Assembly (NCBI RefSeq): GCF_949628215.1
Contig: NC_134282.1
Coordinates: 19,138,723-19,202,722 of the forward strand
Length of the DNA: 64,000 nt
Direction: 5' to 3'
From: Phalacrocorax aristotelis
Lineage: Eukaryota; Chordata; Aves; Suliformes; Phalacrocoracidae
The position numbers and the translations under genes were made by a program. How positions within the stretch are numbered: the first letter of the stretch is position 1; each line of letters opens with the position of its first letter. Below, one piece after another: positions 63,105 to 64,000 of this stretch. The notes under the pieces are model-generated. The model had not been told where the DNA came from. It did not search any database and saw only the letters and a list, made by a program, of their open reading frames with translations.

Positions 63105-63827
63105 ACATGAGCCAGTATATGTTGTATTTAATAGAGCAATGCCCACTTTCCTCCTTGCTGCAACACATGGAGCTTCCACAGGAACACCATCTGGAGCTGT
63201 GCAGGCTTGAAGACAACCTCTTCAAAAGGCACAACTTCCTGAGGCTGCAGCCAACCCACTGCGAGCATCATGGGTTACTCCAAAGAAGCAGGAGGTCTGA
63301 TGGCTGGGGGATGTTGCCCACACACCCTTGCTGCAACTCTTAAGGTACACCATGATTTAGCTCAGAAGTTGTGTTTTGCTCTTGGGATCTGACAAACCTT
63401 CCCTGGCTCTGTCTCCACTCTGGAGTGGAGCTATGATTTAGATCTGACAGCAGTTAAAGTGCCAAAGGATCCAGTTTTCTCAACAAAATAAAGTCTGTTA
63501 TTCAAGCACAGAAGCATCACTAGCTTCCCCTGCAGATCCAGAGGTGTGCCAGCTTCCATCAAGCAATTTGTTGGGTCAAATGGGGGATGCAGTGAATAGG
63601 ACAGGGCAAGAAGGCACTGGGGGCAGGAAGAACTCACTGTTTGAGGGGACCCTTACCAAAGCAGAGTCCTGCTGGTGTGTCATCTCAGTCCTGAGGCAAG
63701 TGTGCTGGGGCAGAGGCAGCAAATAGTCCAAGAACAGCAGCAAAACCAGGCATAATTTCTCTTCTTGGGGCCAAAGCTGGGTTTGTACAGCCAAGTGAGC
63801 ATCCTGGTGAGCAAGGCAGGGGGGGGT
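63105..63827 (-). other. 3' UTR of the minus-strand gene
   Basis: On the minus strand the stop at 63828-63830 is followed by about 0.7 kb of non-coding sequence to an ATTAAA hexamer at 63132-63127. A GT-rich stretch (TGTGTTCCCTGTTGTTTGTG) then follows, a convincing poly(A) site. Confidence 0.65.
63127..63132 (-). terminator. Minus-strand poly(A) signal (ATTAAA)
   Basis: ATTAAA, read on the minus strand, with a GT-rich downstream element at about 63108-63085. This convergent 3' end lies about 0.2 kb from that of the PHF gene. Confidence 0.65.
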
Positions 63828-64000
63828 CTACTCCTCCTTGGCCCAGATGGACCTGCCTGCCTTCTTCTCCAGGTGAGGAATCACCGCCTCAGTGTAAAAC
63901 TTCTCCAGCTTGGGCACCGTCTGCCCCCAAAACTTGTCATCAAACTCCACAGGGACCACAGCTGTCTCCTTAGTGGTGTGCACCACAAAGTCAGCCCGCT
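63828..64000 (-). CDS. C-terminal end of a YqaJ-exonuclease-like protein (partial)
   Basis: Minus-strand frame open from the window edge to a TAG at 63828-63830, about 57 codons. It begins RADFVVHTTKETAVVPVEFD, continues DKFWGQTVPKLEKFYTEAVI and ends in a charged tail finishing WAKEE. The pattern of an aspartate strand (ADFVV.T), then V.V.FD..FW and a helix PKLE.FY..A..P.L, is the typical end of YqaJ/lambda-exonuclease-like (PD-D/E)XK nucleases that occur in some vertebrate proteins, often with a SWIM zinc finger. The catalytic residues would lie upstream of this piece and cannot be checked. The assignment rests on remembered motif shape. The gene continues beyond 64000 and could be a host gene or domesticated DNA. 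Confidence 0.5.
   Translation of the reverse strand, partial: RADFVVHTTKETAVVPVEFDDKFWGQTVPKLEKFYTEAVIPHLEKKAGRSIWAKEE

Overview
This is vertebrate nuclear DNA, most likely from a bird. The evidence is intron-split host genes with GT-AG junctions, CpG-island promoters, and two CR1 LINE fragments, one with the ATTCTATGATTCTA tail typical of avian CR1. CR1 also occurs in turtles and crocodilians, so the class is an inference. I see no prokaryotic, viral or organellar genes.

Four genes lie head to tail on the plus strand and a fifth ends in the window on the minus strand. (1) 1-~14010: DVL3, entering in intron 1; the remaining 14 coding exons run to a stop at 12030, followed by a 2 kb 3' UTR. 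(2) ~14700-~45235: AP2M1, with a CpG-island promoter and non-coding first exon, a 12.8 kb first intron carrying a CR1 LINE, coding exons 27601-44253, and the 6-nt HQ microexon at 38642-38647. (3) ~45950-~57405: ABCF3, 21 coding exons, 712 codons. (4) ~57950-~62938: a PHD-finger gene of the PHF13/PHF23 family, 5 coding exons, 368 codons. (5) 64000 down to ~63110, minus strand: the last ~57 codons and 3' UTR of a gene whose C-terminus resembles YqaJ-type exonucleases. Genes 4 and 5 converge tail to tail, with poly(A) signals about 210 bp apart.

The products act in Wnt signalling (DVL3), clathrin endocytosis (AP2M1), ABC-F ATPase function linked to translation and innate immunity (ABCF3) and probably chromatin reading (PHF family). 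DVL proteins are known to bind the AP-2 mu subunit during Frizzled endocytosis, so the first two neighbours have a real functional link, though not one that requires adjacency. DVL3-AP2M1-ABCF3 is the order known from human 3q27.

The most interesting observation is gene 4. As I recall it, human DVL2 sits by PHF23 on 17p13 and DVL1 lies on the same arm as PHF13 (1p36). A third PHF13/23-type gene two genes from DVL3 looks like the third ohnolog of that pair, absent from mammals. Other points are an in-frame 51-nt candidate cassette exon in DVL3 after the PDZ domain, a short strong-context uORF in AP2M1 exon 2, a candidate premature 3' end in AP2M1, and three copies of the CpG palindrome TGTCGCGACA in ABCF3 intron 1. 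All exon models were built by eye from splice consensus, reading-frame continuity and remembered family sequences; none has transcript support here.
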